The notes under the pieces are model-generated. The model searched no databases. It saw nothing but the letters and a program-made list of their open reading frames with translations, and was not told the DNA's origin. Shown here in pieces: positions 9,022 through 17,900 of a stretch of 64,000 bases of DNA. The DNA is from Faeciplasma sp045660445 (GTDB lineage: Bacteria; Bacillota; Clostridia; Oscillospirales; Ruminococcaceae): NCBI GenBank assembly GCA_045660445.1, contig JAZRDR010000001.1, forward strand, positions 1 to 64,000, read 5' to 3'. A program made the translations under genes and the position numbers. Within the stretch, counting starts at the first letter, position 1; each line of letters starts with the position of its first letter.

Positions 9022-9052
9022 TAAAAAAGAGAGCAAGTTTCCTCGCTCTCTT
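9022..9052 (-). terminator. Intrinsic terminator of rpmE
   Basis: On the minus strand the stem AAGAGAGCGAGG/CTTGCTCTCTT (three-base loop) is followed by TTTTTATTTC. Confidence 0.9.
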
Positions 9053-9071
9053 TCGCGTTTGTAATTTAAAA

Positions 9072-9281
9072 TTACTTCTTGTTCAAACCAAAACGCTTGT
9101 TGAAGCGATCAACACGTCCGCCGGTGTCAACAAGCTTCTGCTTACCGGTGTAGAACGGATGGCACTTCGAGCAAATTTCAACCTTCTGGTTGCCCTTTGT
9201 GGACTTGGTTTCGATTACGTTGCCGCAAGCACAAGTGATGGTGCAAGCTTCATACTTAGGATGGATACCTTCCTTTGCCAT
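9072..9281 (-). CDS. rpmE: 50S ribosomal protein L31 (zinc-binding form)
   Basis: A 69-aa L31. The C+ form is indicated by CAC near residue 17 and CSKC near residue 37, which form the zinc site. HPFYTGKQ and VDRFNKRFGL are family signatures. The start is ATG 9281 with AAAGGAGG upstream; the longer reading frame to 9335 runs through the leader hairpin region. Zinc-ribbon L31 is typical of cells under zinc-replete conditions, and no zinc-free paralogue lies in this window. Confidence 0.97.
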   Translation of the reverse strand: MAKEGIHPKYEACTITCACGNVIETKSTKGNQKVEICSKCHPFYTGKQKLVDTGGRVDRFNKRFGLNKK

Positions 9282-9317
9282 GTTCAATTTCCTCCTTTCT
9301 GAACCGATTATATGACT

Positions 9318-9362
9318 CACATAGTAGCCCATCATCCTCAGTTCAGACAGTAGTACTATGGA
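9318..9362 (-). promoter_or_regulatory. Hairpin leader upstream of rpmE (possible L31 autoregulatory leader)
   Basis: Between the promoter and rpmE the transcript can form a 7-bp stem (CATAGTA at 9320-9326 with TACTATG at 9354-9360 in plus coordinates) with a large apical region. L31 leader RNAs are known in Firmicutes. Whether this one matches that consensus could not be checked here. Confidence 0.45.
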
Positions 9363-9401
9363 ATAATCATTAAATTAAGTGTAAATACACACGCAAGCGA
9401 T

Positions 9402-9430
9402 ATTATATCACAAAAAAATCTCAATTGCAA
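9402..9430 (-). promoter_or_regulatory. Sigma-A promoter of rpmE
   Basis: On the minus strand TTGCAA (9430-9425), a 17-bp spacer and TGA-TATAAT (9407-9402) form a near-ideal promoter. It leaves a leader of about 115 nt before the rpmE start. Confidence 0.8.
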
Positions 9431-9444
9431 GTCTTTTTTTAAAT

Positions 9445-10536
9445 TTAGTTGAATGAGATATTAAACCACTCAAGGTTTACGCCCATAAGGTCTTTCTTTG
9501 CAACGCAGGTCATCAAAAGATAGCATTCAGTCTCGTCTGAAACCACTGCAGGTGCCGTATTCTCAACCGAAAGATATATCTCCAGGTTATAAACAAACAG
9601 CTCTTCAACGGCTATCTCTTCTCCGGTGCTCTTGCTGGGAACGATTATCGCCAAAATTACATAGTCATCAAAAATGTCCTCGCTGTAAAGCAAACCGACA
9701 TATTTTTTAAACTGGCTCTCAAAATCGTATGAATTCTTGTGCTGTTCATAAAAACCGATAAGCTCGGCATAATTGCTGATAGTGTCAACAACAGTTTCAG
9801 CTTCACCCTTGGCGTCCGTTCTGTGAACAAACGGATAAAACTCGGGATACACCAATCGATATCTTTCCGCGTCAAAGGTGTCGTCGTTTACCTTGTCAAT
9901 GATTTCAGTGATATTAACTTCAAACTCAAGCTCATCCATCTTATCGAACGAGCCTTTAGGCGCTGTGAATATAAGGTGATACTGTGTCGAGCTTTGCGGA
10001 GCATCCTCCGGTATGTGTCTTTCAATATCGAATATAACGCCTTTAGAGGTCACAGTAACGCTCTTCGACTTGTGGCTTATATACGAGCTTGGTTCGTCAA
10101 TTACCAAGATCATTACATCGTTTTCTGCCAAGAATTTATCATCAAACGAAGCAAGTGCAAGAGTGAATTTCTGCCCATAGAAGAAAACGTCATCGGTTGC
10201 ATCAAAATATTCACTCACTTTGGCATAACTGTCAAATACTTTGATATAGGGGAATTCAAGTTCATCGCCCTCATACATCGTCAAATAGCTTCCGAATAAA
10301 GTTCCGGCGGTGTTCAAAACAACTGCCTCGTCATATTCGTCGTCTTCGTCATCATCATTTGGAGCTGCTTCAGAGGTATCGGTATTTTCTGTAACGGGAG
10401 GGACGATGGTGTTATCAGGAATATGATCGTTATTATCCACGGTCACGTCGCCGTCAACAGGCTTGTCGGGAATATCATTATCGCAAGCACAAAGCAAAAG
10501 CATCAGCGCAAGCAAAATCATAATAAGCTTTTTCAC
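9445..10536 (-). CDS. Lipoprotein with duplicated PrcB-like domain
   Basis: A 363-aa exported lipoprotein: signal peptide with lipobox LLCAC (lipidated Cys about residue 18), an acidic Thr/Asp-rich linker to about residue 80, then two related domains (about 90-215 and 235-363). Each domain has a YA-containing helix, an F-D-D-x-(F/Y)-L/V-N-D-like turn, an ILVI.EPSS/ILAIIVPSKS strand and a terminal LEF/LEWFNIS-like strand. The pattern resembles PrcB C-terminal domains, which bind proteases, but this is an inference. The start is GTG 10536 with GGAGG upstream. It has its own promoter. Confidence 0.7.
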   Translation of the reverse strand: MKKLIMILLALMLLLCACDNDIPDKPVDGDVTVDNNDHIPDNTIVPPVTENTDTSEAAPNDDDEDDEYDEAVVLNTAGTLFGSYLTMYEGDELEFPYIKVFDSYAKVSEYFDATDDVFFYGQKFTLALASFDDKFLAENDVMILVIDEPSSYISHKSKSVTVTSKGVIFDIERHIPEDAPQSSTQYHLIFTAPKGSFDKMDELEFEVNITEIIDKVNDDTFDAERYRLVYPEFYPFVHRTDAKGEAETVVDTISNYAELIGFYEQHKNSYDFESQFKKYVGLLYSEDIFDDYVILAIIVPSKSTGEEIAVEELFVYNLEIYLSVENTAPAVVSDETECYLLMTCVAKKDLMGVNLEWFNISFN

Positions 10537-10569
10537 GGCGTCGTCACCTCCTTAAAATCTTGAACTATA

Positions 10570-10598
10570 ATTATACCATATATTCATTGGCTTTGCAA
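10570..10598 (-). promoter_or_regulatory. Sigma-A promoter of the duplicated-domain lipoprotein
   Basis: On the minus strand TTGCAA (10598-10593), 17 bp and the extended -10 TGGTATAAT (to 10570) are present. Confidence 0.82.
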
Positions 10599-10604
10599 TG
10601 ACAT

Positions 10605-11372
10605 CTATGCGTTTATTTCATCAATCGTTTTCTGCGGCTTGACCGTCAACTGCACCCATGCAGGTTTGAATCCTGCCTTTATTGCTGTTCTTGCAGAGGC
10701 AATATTTGACCAAGCACAGCAATAAAAGGGCACCTTTCCTCGCTTCAGGATCTCGCAGGCAAGATTGCTTACCAAGCTCGCCGCAATTCCCTTGTGTCTG
10801 TATTTGGGCAAAACGTCAACCCCTATCTGCCACATACCGTCACAGTCAGCACTGCATCCCGCCAGCCCGATAAGCTTGCCGCCGTCATATGCTCCAACGC
10901 CCAAAACATCCAAATGCTTGCGATTTTCGCACAAAGCATTGCTCCACTCGGGCTTATAAAGATACTCGAAATCCTCTTGAGTTAAAACCCTAAGCTCATA
11001 GTCACAGGGCAGGGGCTTTAAAACCTCCACGTCGGGCAGAAAATACTCTGCCATAAAGCAAACTCCCATGCCAAAGGGCTTCAAATCCTCTTGCAACGTC
11101 AGCATGTTCGGTGTTTCGAAGCAGTGATAAAAGGTATATTTCGAGATGTAATCGCGAACAACACCCTCAAGCTCGGGCGAGACTGAAGCCACGATATTGT
11201 GCCCGTAAGATGTAAGATCTGCATCAAATGGAAGATGCAGATATTTTCTTGCATCGGGGTGACTGCAAGAGCGCGCTATAATATTCTCATTTTTAAGGAA
11301 ATCCTCGGGCGAGCAGCCTGAATCGATTGCCGATTGCTTAAGTGCGGTAAGTAATATATCTTGATTTGTCAT
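10605..11372 (-). CDS. GNAT family N-acetyltransferase
   Basis: A 255-aa acetyltransferase. The C-terminal half holds the GNAT fold with the acetyl-CoA pyrophosphate-binding loop in VLPKYRHKGIAASLV (R/Q-x-x-G-x-A/G pattern), and the strand WQIGVDV precedes it. The N-terminal 110 residues are a separate, unassigned domain. The acceptor substrate is unknown. The start is ATG 11372 with GGAG close upstream, chosen over upstream frames that run into the phosphosugar mutase terminator. It lies downstream of the mutase gene but behind that terminator. Confidence 0.8.
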   Translation of the reverse strand: MTNQDILLTALKQSAIDSGCSPEDFLKNENIIARSCSHPDARKYLHLPFDADLTSYGHNIVASVSPELEGVVRDYISKYTFYHCFETPNMLTLQEDLKPFGMGVCFMAEYFLPDVEVLKPLPCDYELRVLTQEDFEYLYKPEWSNALCENRKHLDVLGVGAYDGGKLIGLAGCSADCDGMWQIGVDVLPKYRHKGIAASLVSNLACEILKRGKVPFYCCAWSNIASARTAIKAGFKPAWVQLTVKPQKTIDEINA

Positions 11373-11388
11373 AACTCTCCTTGTGGAC

Positions 11389-11420
11389 AAAAAAGCGGTG
11401 GATCTCCACCGCTTTTGATT
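11389..11420 (-). terminator. Intrinsic terminator of the phosphosugar mutase gene
   Basis: The 12-bp arms AAAAGCGGTGGA/TCCACCGCTTTT flank a two-base loop. On the minus strand the stem ends in CCGCTTTTTTG. Confidence 0.92.
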
Positions 11421-11427
11421 ATGTATT

Positions 11428-13146
11428 TTAGAATCCGAGCATTGCCTTGAATGCAACTGCGATCTTTTGGCCAAGCTCAACAGCTTCCTCTCTTGCAGGA
11501 GCGATAGTTGTGTAATATGCCTTGATCTTGGGTTCTGTTCCAGAGGGACGAAGGATTACGGTTGCACCGTTTTCAAGCTTGAAGGTGATAACGTCCGACT
11601 TGGGAAGATCGATCGGTGTAACCTCTCCGCTGATAAGATCAGTTTCGGTCTTCTTAAGATAGTCAGAAAGTCCAACCACCTTAAATCCTGCGATCTCTGC
11701 AGGGGTGTTTGCATGAAGGTTAGCCATGATGTTAGCCATCTGTTCCATGCCCGAAGCACCCTCGCAGGTGAAGCTTGCAACAGTGTGAACGTAGTTGCCA
11801 TATTTCTTGTACATTGCTTCTCTTGCATCCAAAAGGGAAATGCCCTTCGAACGATAGAATGCGGCCATTTCACAGATGAGCATCGATGCAACAACAGCAT
11901 CCTTGTCTCTAACGTAAGAGCCAGCCAAATATCCATAGGATTCTTCAAAGCCAAAGATGCATCTGTGAGCTTCGCCCTTAGCTTCCAAGAAACCGATCTG
12001 CTCGCCGATGAACTTAAAGCCTGTCAAAACGTTTCTAAGTTCAACACCATATTCCTTTGCAATTGCCATTGCAATGTCAGTCGAAACGATGGACTTAACT
12101 GCAACGGGGTTTTCAGGCATTGTGCCCAAAGCAATTCTTTCCTTGCAGATGTATTCCAAAAGCATTGCGCCAACTTCGTTACCGCTGAAGAGGACATAGT
12201 TGCCTTCGCCGTTGGGAACGGCAATGCCAACACGGTCACAGTCAGGGTCGGTAGCTAAAAGAAGGTCGGGCTTAACGGTCTTGCAAAGCTCAAGACCCAA
12301 ATGCAAAGCTTCGGTAATTTCGGGGTTGGGGAAGGGGCAGGTGGGGAAGTTACCGTCGGGATATTCCTGCTCGGGAACAACAGTAACGTCATTAATGCCG
12401 ATTCTCTTCAAAATTGCTCTTACGGGCTTGTTGCCGGTTCCGTTAAGAGGAGTGTAAACAACCTTTAAGCCTGCGGTCTTAGAAACCTCAGGGTGAACCT
12501 GCTGCTTTTCAACTTCATCAAGATAAGTCTCGATAACGTCGTTAGATATAAGCTCGATCATTCCCGATTTAACGCCTTCATCAAAGTCAACAAGCTTAGC
12601 GCCGCCGAACATGGGGACGTCATTGATCTTGGAAAGAACGATGTCAGCAGCTTCAATTGTCATCTGACAGCCATCCTCGCCATAAGCCTTATAACCGTTA
12701 TACTTTGCAGGGTTATGAGATGCTGTGCAAACGATACCGGCCTTGCATCCAAGGGTTCTTACAGCCCAGGAAAGCATGGGTGTGGGCATAAGCTCAGGGT
12801 AAATATATGCCTTAATTCCGTTGCCTGCCAAAACCTTGGCTGCTTCACGGGCGAAAACATCTGATTTAATTCTCGAGTCATATGCAATTGCAACTGAAGC
12901 ATTTTCAAAAGCTCCGTTTACATAGTCAGCCAAGCCCTGAGTTGCACGGCGAATGGTATATATGTTAAGTCTGAAGCATCCTGCTCCGATAACGCCTCTT
13001 AAGCCACCTGTGCCGAATTCAAGGTCGCGATAAAATCTGTCCTTAATGGCTTCTTCATCGCCTTCAATAGCTTTAAGCTCGTTGACAAGGTCTTCATCCT
13101 CGGTAGCATTTTCAAGCCAAAGCTTGTAAAGTTCAAGTTCTTTCAT
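11428..13146 (-). CDS. Alpha-phosphoglucomutase / phosphomannomutase family enzyme
   Basis: A 572-aa alpha-D-phosphohexomutase. The phosphoserine loop is TASHNP, the Mg2+ loop is TDPDCDRVGIAV, the sugar-binding loop is GFEESYGYL and the phosphate-binding loop is RPSGTEPKIK. The length and order match the PgcA-type phosphoglucomutases of Firmicutes, which interconvert glucose-1-phosphate and glucose-6-phosphate; mannose or pentose phosphates cannot be excluded. The start is ATG 13146 with GGGAG upstream. It is monocistronic between its own promoter and terminator. Confidence 0.93.
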   Translation of the reverse strand: MKELELYKLWLENATEDEDLVNELKAIEGDEEAIKDRFYRDLEFGTGGLRGVIGAGCFRLNIYTIRRATQGLADYVNGAFENASVAIAYDSRIKSDVFAREAAKVLAGNGIKAYIYPELMPTPMLSWAVRTLGCKAGIVCTASHNPAKYNGYKAYGEDGCQMTIEAADIVLSKINDVPMFGGAKLVDFDEGVKSGMIELISNDVIETYLDEVEKQQVHPEVSKTAGLKVVYTPLNGTGNKPVRAILKRIGINDVTVVPEQEYPDGNFPTCPFPNPEITEALHLGLELCKTVKPDLLLATDPDCDRVGIAVPNGEGNYVLFSGNEVGAMLLEYICKERIALGTMPENPVAVKSIVSTDIAMAIAKEYGVELRNVLTGFKFIGEQIGFLEAKGEAHRCIFGFEESYGYLAGSYVRDKDAVVASMLICEMAAFYRSKGISLLDAREAMYKKYGNYVHTVASFTCEGASGMEQMANIMANLHANTPAEIAGFKVVGLSDYLKKTETDLISGEVTPIDLPKSDVITFKLENGATVILRPSGTEPKIKAYYTTIAPAREEAVELGQKIAVAFKAMLGF

Positions 13147-13189
13147 TTTATTGTTCTCCCTTCGATTTTTTAATGCCATGATTAAATAC

Positions 13190-13218
13190 AGTATATATCT
13201 TATCATCAGGCAGTTCAA
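13190..13218 (-). promoter_or_regulatory. Sigma-A promoter of the phosphosugar mutase gene
   Basis: On the minus strand TTGAAC (13218-13213), a 17-bp spacer and TATACT (13195-13190) are present. Confidence 0.8.
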
Positions 13219-13263
13219 GTGCATTTTGTCATTTTTGTATAACTTGCCACAAGTTTTTGTTAA

Positions 13264-13345
13264 GCTCGCCTACACGGCTCGGCGCCGATTGCCGATCCTC
13301 GCTCGCCTTCTTCGAAGGCGGCTCGGCTTCGCCTATCGCCAGCCT
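13264..13345. repeat. GC-rich intergenic island B (carries shared 18-bp core)
   Basis: An island between divergent genes. It contains CCGATTGCCGATCCTCGC starting at 13285, then GCTCGCC and a CCTTCTTCGAAGG hairpin ending in CGGCTTCGCC. The same core and layout recur at 36088, and the core alone at 42368. Confidence 0.8.
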
Positions 13346-13367
13346 CGCCAAAACTTCCCCAAAACAG

Positions 13368-13396
13368 TTGAAAAAGCACATAAAATGGTGTAAAAT
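13368..13396 (+). promoter_or_regulatory. Sigma-A promoter of comM
   Basis: TTGAAA (13368-13373), a 17-bp spacer and TAAAAT (13391-13396). Confidence 0.75.
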
Positions 13397-13425
13397 AACT
13401 GTATAAATGAAAGGCAGGGATAATT

Positions 13426-14958
13426 ATGTTTTGCAAGGTTCAAAGCTGCGGTCTTATCGGTATGAACGCTTTTGCGGTCGATGTCGAGATCGAACTTAGC
13501 AAAGGAATAGAGCGCTTTGATATCGTCGGCCTTGCCGATGTTTCGGTCAAGGAATCGCGAGAGAGGATCAAAGCCGCTTTCCGTTCTTCAAATTTCAGAT
13601 TTCCAAGTGCAAATATAGTTGTAAACCTCGCTCCTGCCGACGTTAAAAAGGGCGGCTCAAGCCATGATGTCGCCATTGCCGTTGCAGTTTTGTGTGCAAC
13701 GTCGTATATTTCCGAAGAGGCTGTTGCAAACAGTGTTTTCATCGGCGAGCTTTCTTTGGGCGGCGATCTTCGCCCCGTAAACGGCGTTTTGCCAATGGTC
13801 ATTCTGGCGAAAAAGCAGGGAATAAAGCGTGTATACGTTCCCATAGATAATGCTTACGAAGCATCTGTTATCGACGGGGTCGAGGTTTATGGTGTTTCCA
13901 CCCTTGGCCAGCTTTCCGATCATCTTACGGGGCTTACCTACATAGACAAAATGCCGCCTTACGTTCCCAAAATAAGCGATTATAGCGAGGCTTTGGATTT
14001 TTGCGACGTTAAAGGTCAGCAGTCGGCCAAAAAGGCGCTTGAGGTTGCCGCTTGCGGAGGGCATAACGTCATAATGATCGGCGCTCCGGGCTCGGGCAAA
14101 AGCATGCTTGCAAAGCGCTTGCCCTCGATATTGCCTGCAATGACCTTCGAGGAAGCCATCGAAACCACAAACGTATATTCCATCGCAGGGCAGATAGATA
14201 AAAATGCCCCGCTTATAACTGTTCGTCCCTTCCGTTCACCGCACCATACTGTTTCAACAGCAGGCTTAACGGGCGGCGGAAGCATCCCTCGTCCCGGTGA
14301 GATATCACTTGCACACAACGGACTTCTTTTCCTTGACGAGCTTGCCGAGTTTGCACGCCCAACGCTTGAAATTCTCCGTCAGCCGATCGAGGATAAGTGT
14401 GTCACGATATCACGTGCTTCGGGAACGATAACATATCCATGCGACACAATGCTCGTTGCCGCAATGAATCCCTGCCCCTGCGGATATTACGGTCATCCCA
14501 CAAAGAACTGCATTTGCTCGCAAAGACAGGTCTCGCAATATTTGTCCAAAATTTCCGGTCCGCTTTTGGACAGATTCGACCTTCATATCGAGGTGGCACC
14601 GGTCGAATACGACTCGATCTCCTCGACAAAGAAAGAGGAGCCGAGCGCTTTGGTCCGTGAGCGCGTTCAGCGAGCACGAGAAATTCAGCTTGAACGCTTC
14701 AAGGGCACAAATATCACCTGCAACGCACGCATAACCTCTGACATTTTGCACGAGGTTTGTCCCGTGACTGACGAAGCAAACCGCCAGCTTAAAGAAGTTT
14801 TTGAAAGACTTGGACTTTCAGCACGAGCTTATGACAAGATCTTAAAGGTAGCAAGAACGATTGCCGATATGGACGGCGCCAAGATCATCGACCGCAAGCA
14901 TATTGCTCAGGCGGTCAGATACAGAAGCCTTGATAGAAAATATTGGGCAAACGGATGA
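13426..14958 (+). CDS. comM: YifB/ComM family Mg-chelatase-like AAA+ ATPase
   Basis: A 510-aa protein. The N-terminal 160 residues form the ChlI/Lon-like domain, followed by an AAA+ module with Walker A GAPGSGKS and Walker B LLFLDELAEF, an MNPCPCGYYG motif and the Mg-chelatase C-terminal helical domain. In naturally transformable bacteria ComM is a hexameric helicase that extends branch migration during integration of incoming DNA; most bacteria carry it. The length is typical. The start is ATG 13426. No hairpin terminator is evident after the stop. Confidence 0.93.
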   Translation: MFCKVQSCGLIGMNAFAVDVEIELSKGIERFDIVGLADVSVKESRERIKAAFRSSNFRFPSANIVVNLAPADVKKGGSSHDVAIAVAVLCATSYISEEAVANSVFIGELSLGGDLRPVNGVLPMVILAKKQGIKRVYVPIDNAYEASVIDGVEVYGVSTLGQLSDHLTGLTYIDKMPPYVPKISDYSEALDFCDVKGQQSAKKALEVAACGGHNVIMIGAPGSGKSMLAKRLPSILPAMTFEEAIETTNVYSIAGQIDKNAPLITVRPFRSPHHTVSTAGLTGGGSIPRPGEISLAHNGLLFLDELAEFARPTLEILRQPIEDKCVTISRASGTITYPCDTMLVAAMNPCPCGYYGHPTKNCICSQRQVSQYLSKISGPLLDRFDLHIEVAPVEYDSISSTKKEEPSALVRERVQRAREIQLERFKGTNITCNARITSDILHEVCPVTDEANRQLKEVFERLGLSARAYDKILKVARTIADMDGAKIIDRKHIAQAVRYRSLDRKYWANG

Positions 14959-14997
14959 TTGATTTTTTATAAATACCAAACTGTGTTGAATCAGTCA

Positions 14998-15026
14998 TTG
15001 ATGTATGAATGTTCACGATATATAAT
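14998..15026 (+). promoter_or_regulatory. Sigma-A promoter of the secreted esterase gene
   Basis: TTGATG (14998-15003), a 17-bp spacer and TATAAT (15021-15026). Confidence 0.75.
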
Positions 15027-15057
15027 TAATGTAACATGATTTAAAGGAGAGATCCGA

Positions 15058-15981
15058 ATGAAAAGAATTTTAAGTTTGGCAATGGCAATTTTAATGCTTT
15101 TGTCGCTTACTGCTTGCAATGTAAGCGACCATACAATTGATATTTCCGCAAGCGAATATTTAGAAGAAGCAAAGTCCCAAATGACTGAAACCTGCCCCAC
15201 CGAATATACGGAGGATAGATTCGATGTTCTTTACGGTGCGCTTACAAAGGTTAAGTATTATTCCAAGACCTGCGAGCGCGATCGCAATGTAAACATCTTG
15301 CTCCCTTCAGATTATACAGAGGATAAAGAATACCCCGTTTTATATGTTTTGCACGGCTATTGGGGCAACGAGGATTCGATGTGCAGCCCCGCAGACGAAA
15401 CCTTGACAACGGTTGAGATCGTTGGAAACCTTATTGCCGAAGGCGAAGCTGAGGAAATGATCGTTGTCTTCCCTTATATCTTCTGCAGCAAGGAGCTTGA
15501 ATATTGCACAGGTATGGACGCCACCAACAACGCAGCATATGATAACTTCATCAACGAGCTTTTGAACGATCTTATGCCCTTTATCGAGGATAACTATTCC
15601 ATCGCAAAGGGAAGAGAAAACACCGCTATCACCGGCTTCTCGATGGGCGGAAGAGAGTCGCTTTATATCGGATTTACTCATCCCGATAAGTTTGGATATA
15701 TCGGTGCAATCTGTCCTGCTCCCGGCGTTACCGAACTGATTCCTGAGGATCAGCTTGTCTTCGAATCGGAAGAAGTAACACCTTATGTGCTTCTTATCAC
15801 AGCAGGCTCGAACGACACGGTTGTTTATAACGTTCCCGAAACTTACCACAATGCTTTAACCAAAAACGGAGTTGACCATATCTGGACATATGTAAACGGC
15901 GGATATCACGGCGGCAACTGCATCAGATCCAATATGTATAACTTCTGTCGCACCATCTTCAAGCACAGAGTTGAAAAATAA
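15058..15981 (+). CDS. Exported lipoprotein esterase (feruloyl/acetyl-esterase-like)
   Basis: A 307-aa lipoprotein: signal peptide with lipobox LTAC (Cys about residue 20) and an alpha/beta-hydrolase domain of the putative-esterase (esterase D/Fes) type. The LYVLHGYWG segment forms the oxyanion region, GFSMGG carries the nucleophilic Ser, and GGYHGGN near the C terminus holds the likely catalytic His. Members remove feruloyl or acetyl groups from plant polysaccharides or act as general esterases. The exact substrate is not readable. The start is ATG 15058 with AAAGGAGAG upstream. Monocistronic, with its own promoter and terminator. Confidence 0.83.
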   Translation: MKRILSLAMAILMLLSLTACNVSDHTIDISASEYLEEAKSQMTETCPTEYTEDRFDVLYGALTKVKYYSKTCERDRNVNILLPSDYTEDKEYPVLYVLHGYWGNEDSMCSPADETLTTVEIVGNLIAEGEAEEMIVVFPYIFCSKELEYCTGMDATNNAAYDNFINELLNDLMPFIEDNYSIAKGRENTAITGFSMGGRESLYIGFTHPDKFGYIGAICPAPGVTELIPEDQLVFESEEVTPYVLLITAGSNDTVVYNVPETYHNALTKNGVDHIWTYVNGGYHGGNCIRSNMYNFCRTIFKHRVEK

Positions 15982-15984
15982 GCA

Positions 15985-16018
15985 CAAAAAATCCACCGTT
16001 TAGGTGGATTTTTCTTTT
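15985..16018 (+). terminator. Bidirectional terminator between esterase and argS
   Basis: The stem AAAAATCCACC/GGTGGATTTTT (five-base loop) is followed by CTTTTTT. The A tract on the 5' side lets it also terminate argS. Confidence 0.92.
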
Positions 16019-16046
16019 TTCGCGCGCGTTTTGCGTTCGAGAAAAT

Positions 16047-17804
16047 TTACATGTTTTCTACATATTCAATTGCCAAAACATCCAAATGCTTTGTCAAGAG
16101 CTTTCTTGTAACAAGCGAGAGTGCAAGCCAGCTCTGCTTTTTGGCTTCGTCCTGCTCGCCCAAAATGTGATTGTCGTGATAGAATCGAGAGAACGATGTT
16201 GCAATGTTATATGCGTTGTCGCAAATGGTCGAGGGTGTCATCTCGTCAAATGCACGCTGGAACACCTCGCCCGAAAGGGCAAGAGTAAGAGCAAGCTCAC
16301 GTTCAACGTCGGTATAAATTCCGCCGATTGTGCGCTTTTCATCATATGCGATATCAGCTTTTTTAAGGATCGAGTTGATTCGTGTAACGGTATACAAAAG
16401 ATATGTGCCTGTCTTTCCGTCAAACGAAAGGAACTTGTCCAAATCAAAAACATAGTCCTTTGTGGGATGGTTCGAAAGATCACCGAACTTGATAGCCGCA
16501 ACACCGATCTTCTGTGCGATCTCGGCCTTATTGCCGCTGATGTATTCGGAATCAGCAAGCTTTGCCAAAGCGCCCTCGGTTGCGGTTTCGATAAGATCGC
16601 TAAGTCTCATAACGCCGCCATCACGGGTCTTGAAGGGCTTGCCGTCAGCTCCGTTCATTGTGCCAAATCCAAGGTGCTTCATCTCTGTTTCTTCAGAAAC
16701 GATTCCTGCCTTCTTTGCACAGCGGAATACCTGAGTGAAATGAAGTGCCTGACGCTTGTCTGTCAAATACCAAAGTCTTTCGGGGCTGTAATCACGCTCG
16801 CGCTGAATGATAGTCGCAAGGTCGGTAGTTGCATAAATGTTCGAGCCGTCAGCCTTCTTGATGATTACGGGAGGCATTGCAACCTTGTCCGACTCTTCGG
16901 CAACATCAACGACCATTGCCCCGTCAGATTCATGTAAAAGTCCCTTATCGGTGAGTATCTCAACAAGCTCGTCGATATAATCATCAGCATCGCTTTCGCC
17001 ATACCAAAGGTCAAACTCAACGCTGAGTTTATCATAGCTCTTCTTAGCGTCTGCAACCGACACCTTAACGATCTCCTTCCAAAGCGCATAGTAACCCAGG
17101 TGCTTCTTCTGAAGCTTCGCGGTGATCTCGTGAGCCTTGGCCTTGAACTCCTCGTTTTCCTTGCTCTTTCCGCTGGCAAAAGGATAGATCTCATTAAGCT
17201 CAACAACGTCAAGCTCGGGCATGGCATCAGTTTCAGGATTAAAATCTTCCTTAAAGCAAGCCCATTCGGGATGACGCTCCATATATTCGGCAATTACAAG
17301 GCCCATGGGTGTGCCCCAGTCGCCAAGGTGAACGTCGCCGATAACCTTTCTGCCGGTTGCGCGTGCGATTCTCTTGATAGCCTCACCAATGATTGCCGAG
17401 CGTAAATGACCAATGTGCAAAGGCTTTGCAACGTTAGGTCCGCCATAGTCAAGGACAATGGTCTCTTCCTTTTCAGCCTGAGGGATACCCAAATTCTCAT
17501 CATTTGCGATCTCGTTGATATATCCTGCCAAGAATTCATCAGTTAAGGTAAGGTTTAAAAATCCGGGATTTGCAACTTCAACGCGTGAGAAAATGTCGCT
17601 TGTTTCAAGCTTTGCCTTAACGTCATTTGCAATCATAAACGGAGCTTTTTTATAAAGCTTTGCGCCTGCAAAAGCACCGTTGCACTGAAATTGGCAAAGG
17701 TCCATTCTGTCAGAAACAGTAACAACGCCAAGATTGGAATCATATCCACATTCTTCAAAAGCACGTGCTACCACTTCAGAAAGAAGCGAAGTAATCTTTT
17801 TCAT
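16047..17804 (-). CDS. argS: Arginyl-tRNA synthetase
   Basis: A 585-aa class I synthetase. An N-terminal additional domain (about 1-110) recognises the tRNA D loop, the HIGH signature appears in NVAKPLHIGHLRS and a degenerate KMSK region lies near GKPFKTRDGG, as is usual for ArgRS. The C-terminal anticodon domain is of the DALR type. The start is ATG 17804, and the upstream GTAGGAT is a modest ribosome binding site; an in-frame start at 17837 overlaps the promoter. Convergent with the secreted esterase and divergent from the phage cassette. Confidence 0.96.
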   Translation of the reverse strand: MKKITSLLSEVVARAFEECGYDSNLGVVTVSDRMDLCQFQCNGAFAGAKLYKKAPFMIANDVKAKLETSDIFSRVEVANPGFLNLTLTDEFLAGYINEIANDENLGIPQAEKEETIVLDYGGPNVAKPLHIGHLRSAIIGEAIKRIARATGRKVIGDVHLGDWGTPMGLVIAEYMERHPEWACFKEDFNPETDAMPELDVVELNEIYPFASGKSKENEEFKAKAHEITAKLQKKHLGYYALWKEIVKVSVADAKKSYDKLSVEFDLWYGESDADDYIDELVEILTDKGLLHESDGAMVVDVAEESDKVAMPPVIIKKADGSNIYATTDLATIIQRERDYSPERLWYLTDKRQALHFTQVFRCAKKAGIVSEETEMKHLGFGTMNGADGKPFKTRDGGVMRLSDLIETATEGALAKLADSEYISGNKAEIAQKIGVAAIKFGDLSNHPTKDYVFDLDKFLSFDGKTGTYLLYTVTRINSILKKADIAYDEKRTIGGIYTDVERELALTLALSGEVFQRAFDEMTPSTICDNAYNIATSFSRFYHDNHILGEQDEAKKQSWLALSLVTRKLLTKHLDVLAIEYVENM

Positions 17805-17843
17805 ATTTATCCTACTTTCATTATATAATGCTGTCAACTATTT

Positions 17844-17872
17844 ATAATATCATATTGTTTAAGGTTTTGCAA
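17844..17872 (-). promoter_or_regulatory. Sigma-A promoter of argS
   Basis: On the minus strand TTGCAA (17872-17867), a 17-bp spacer and TGA-TATTAT (to 17844). Confidence 0.75.
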
Positions 17873-17900
17873 GCCATTTGTCAAAATGTGCTCGTCCCTC

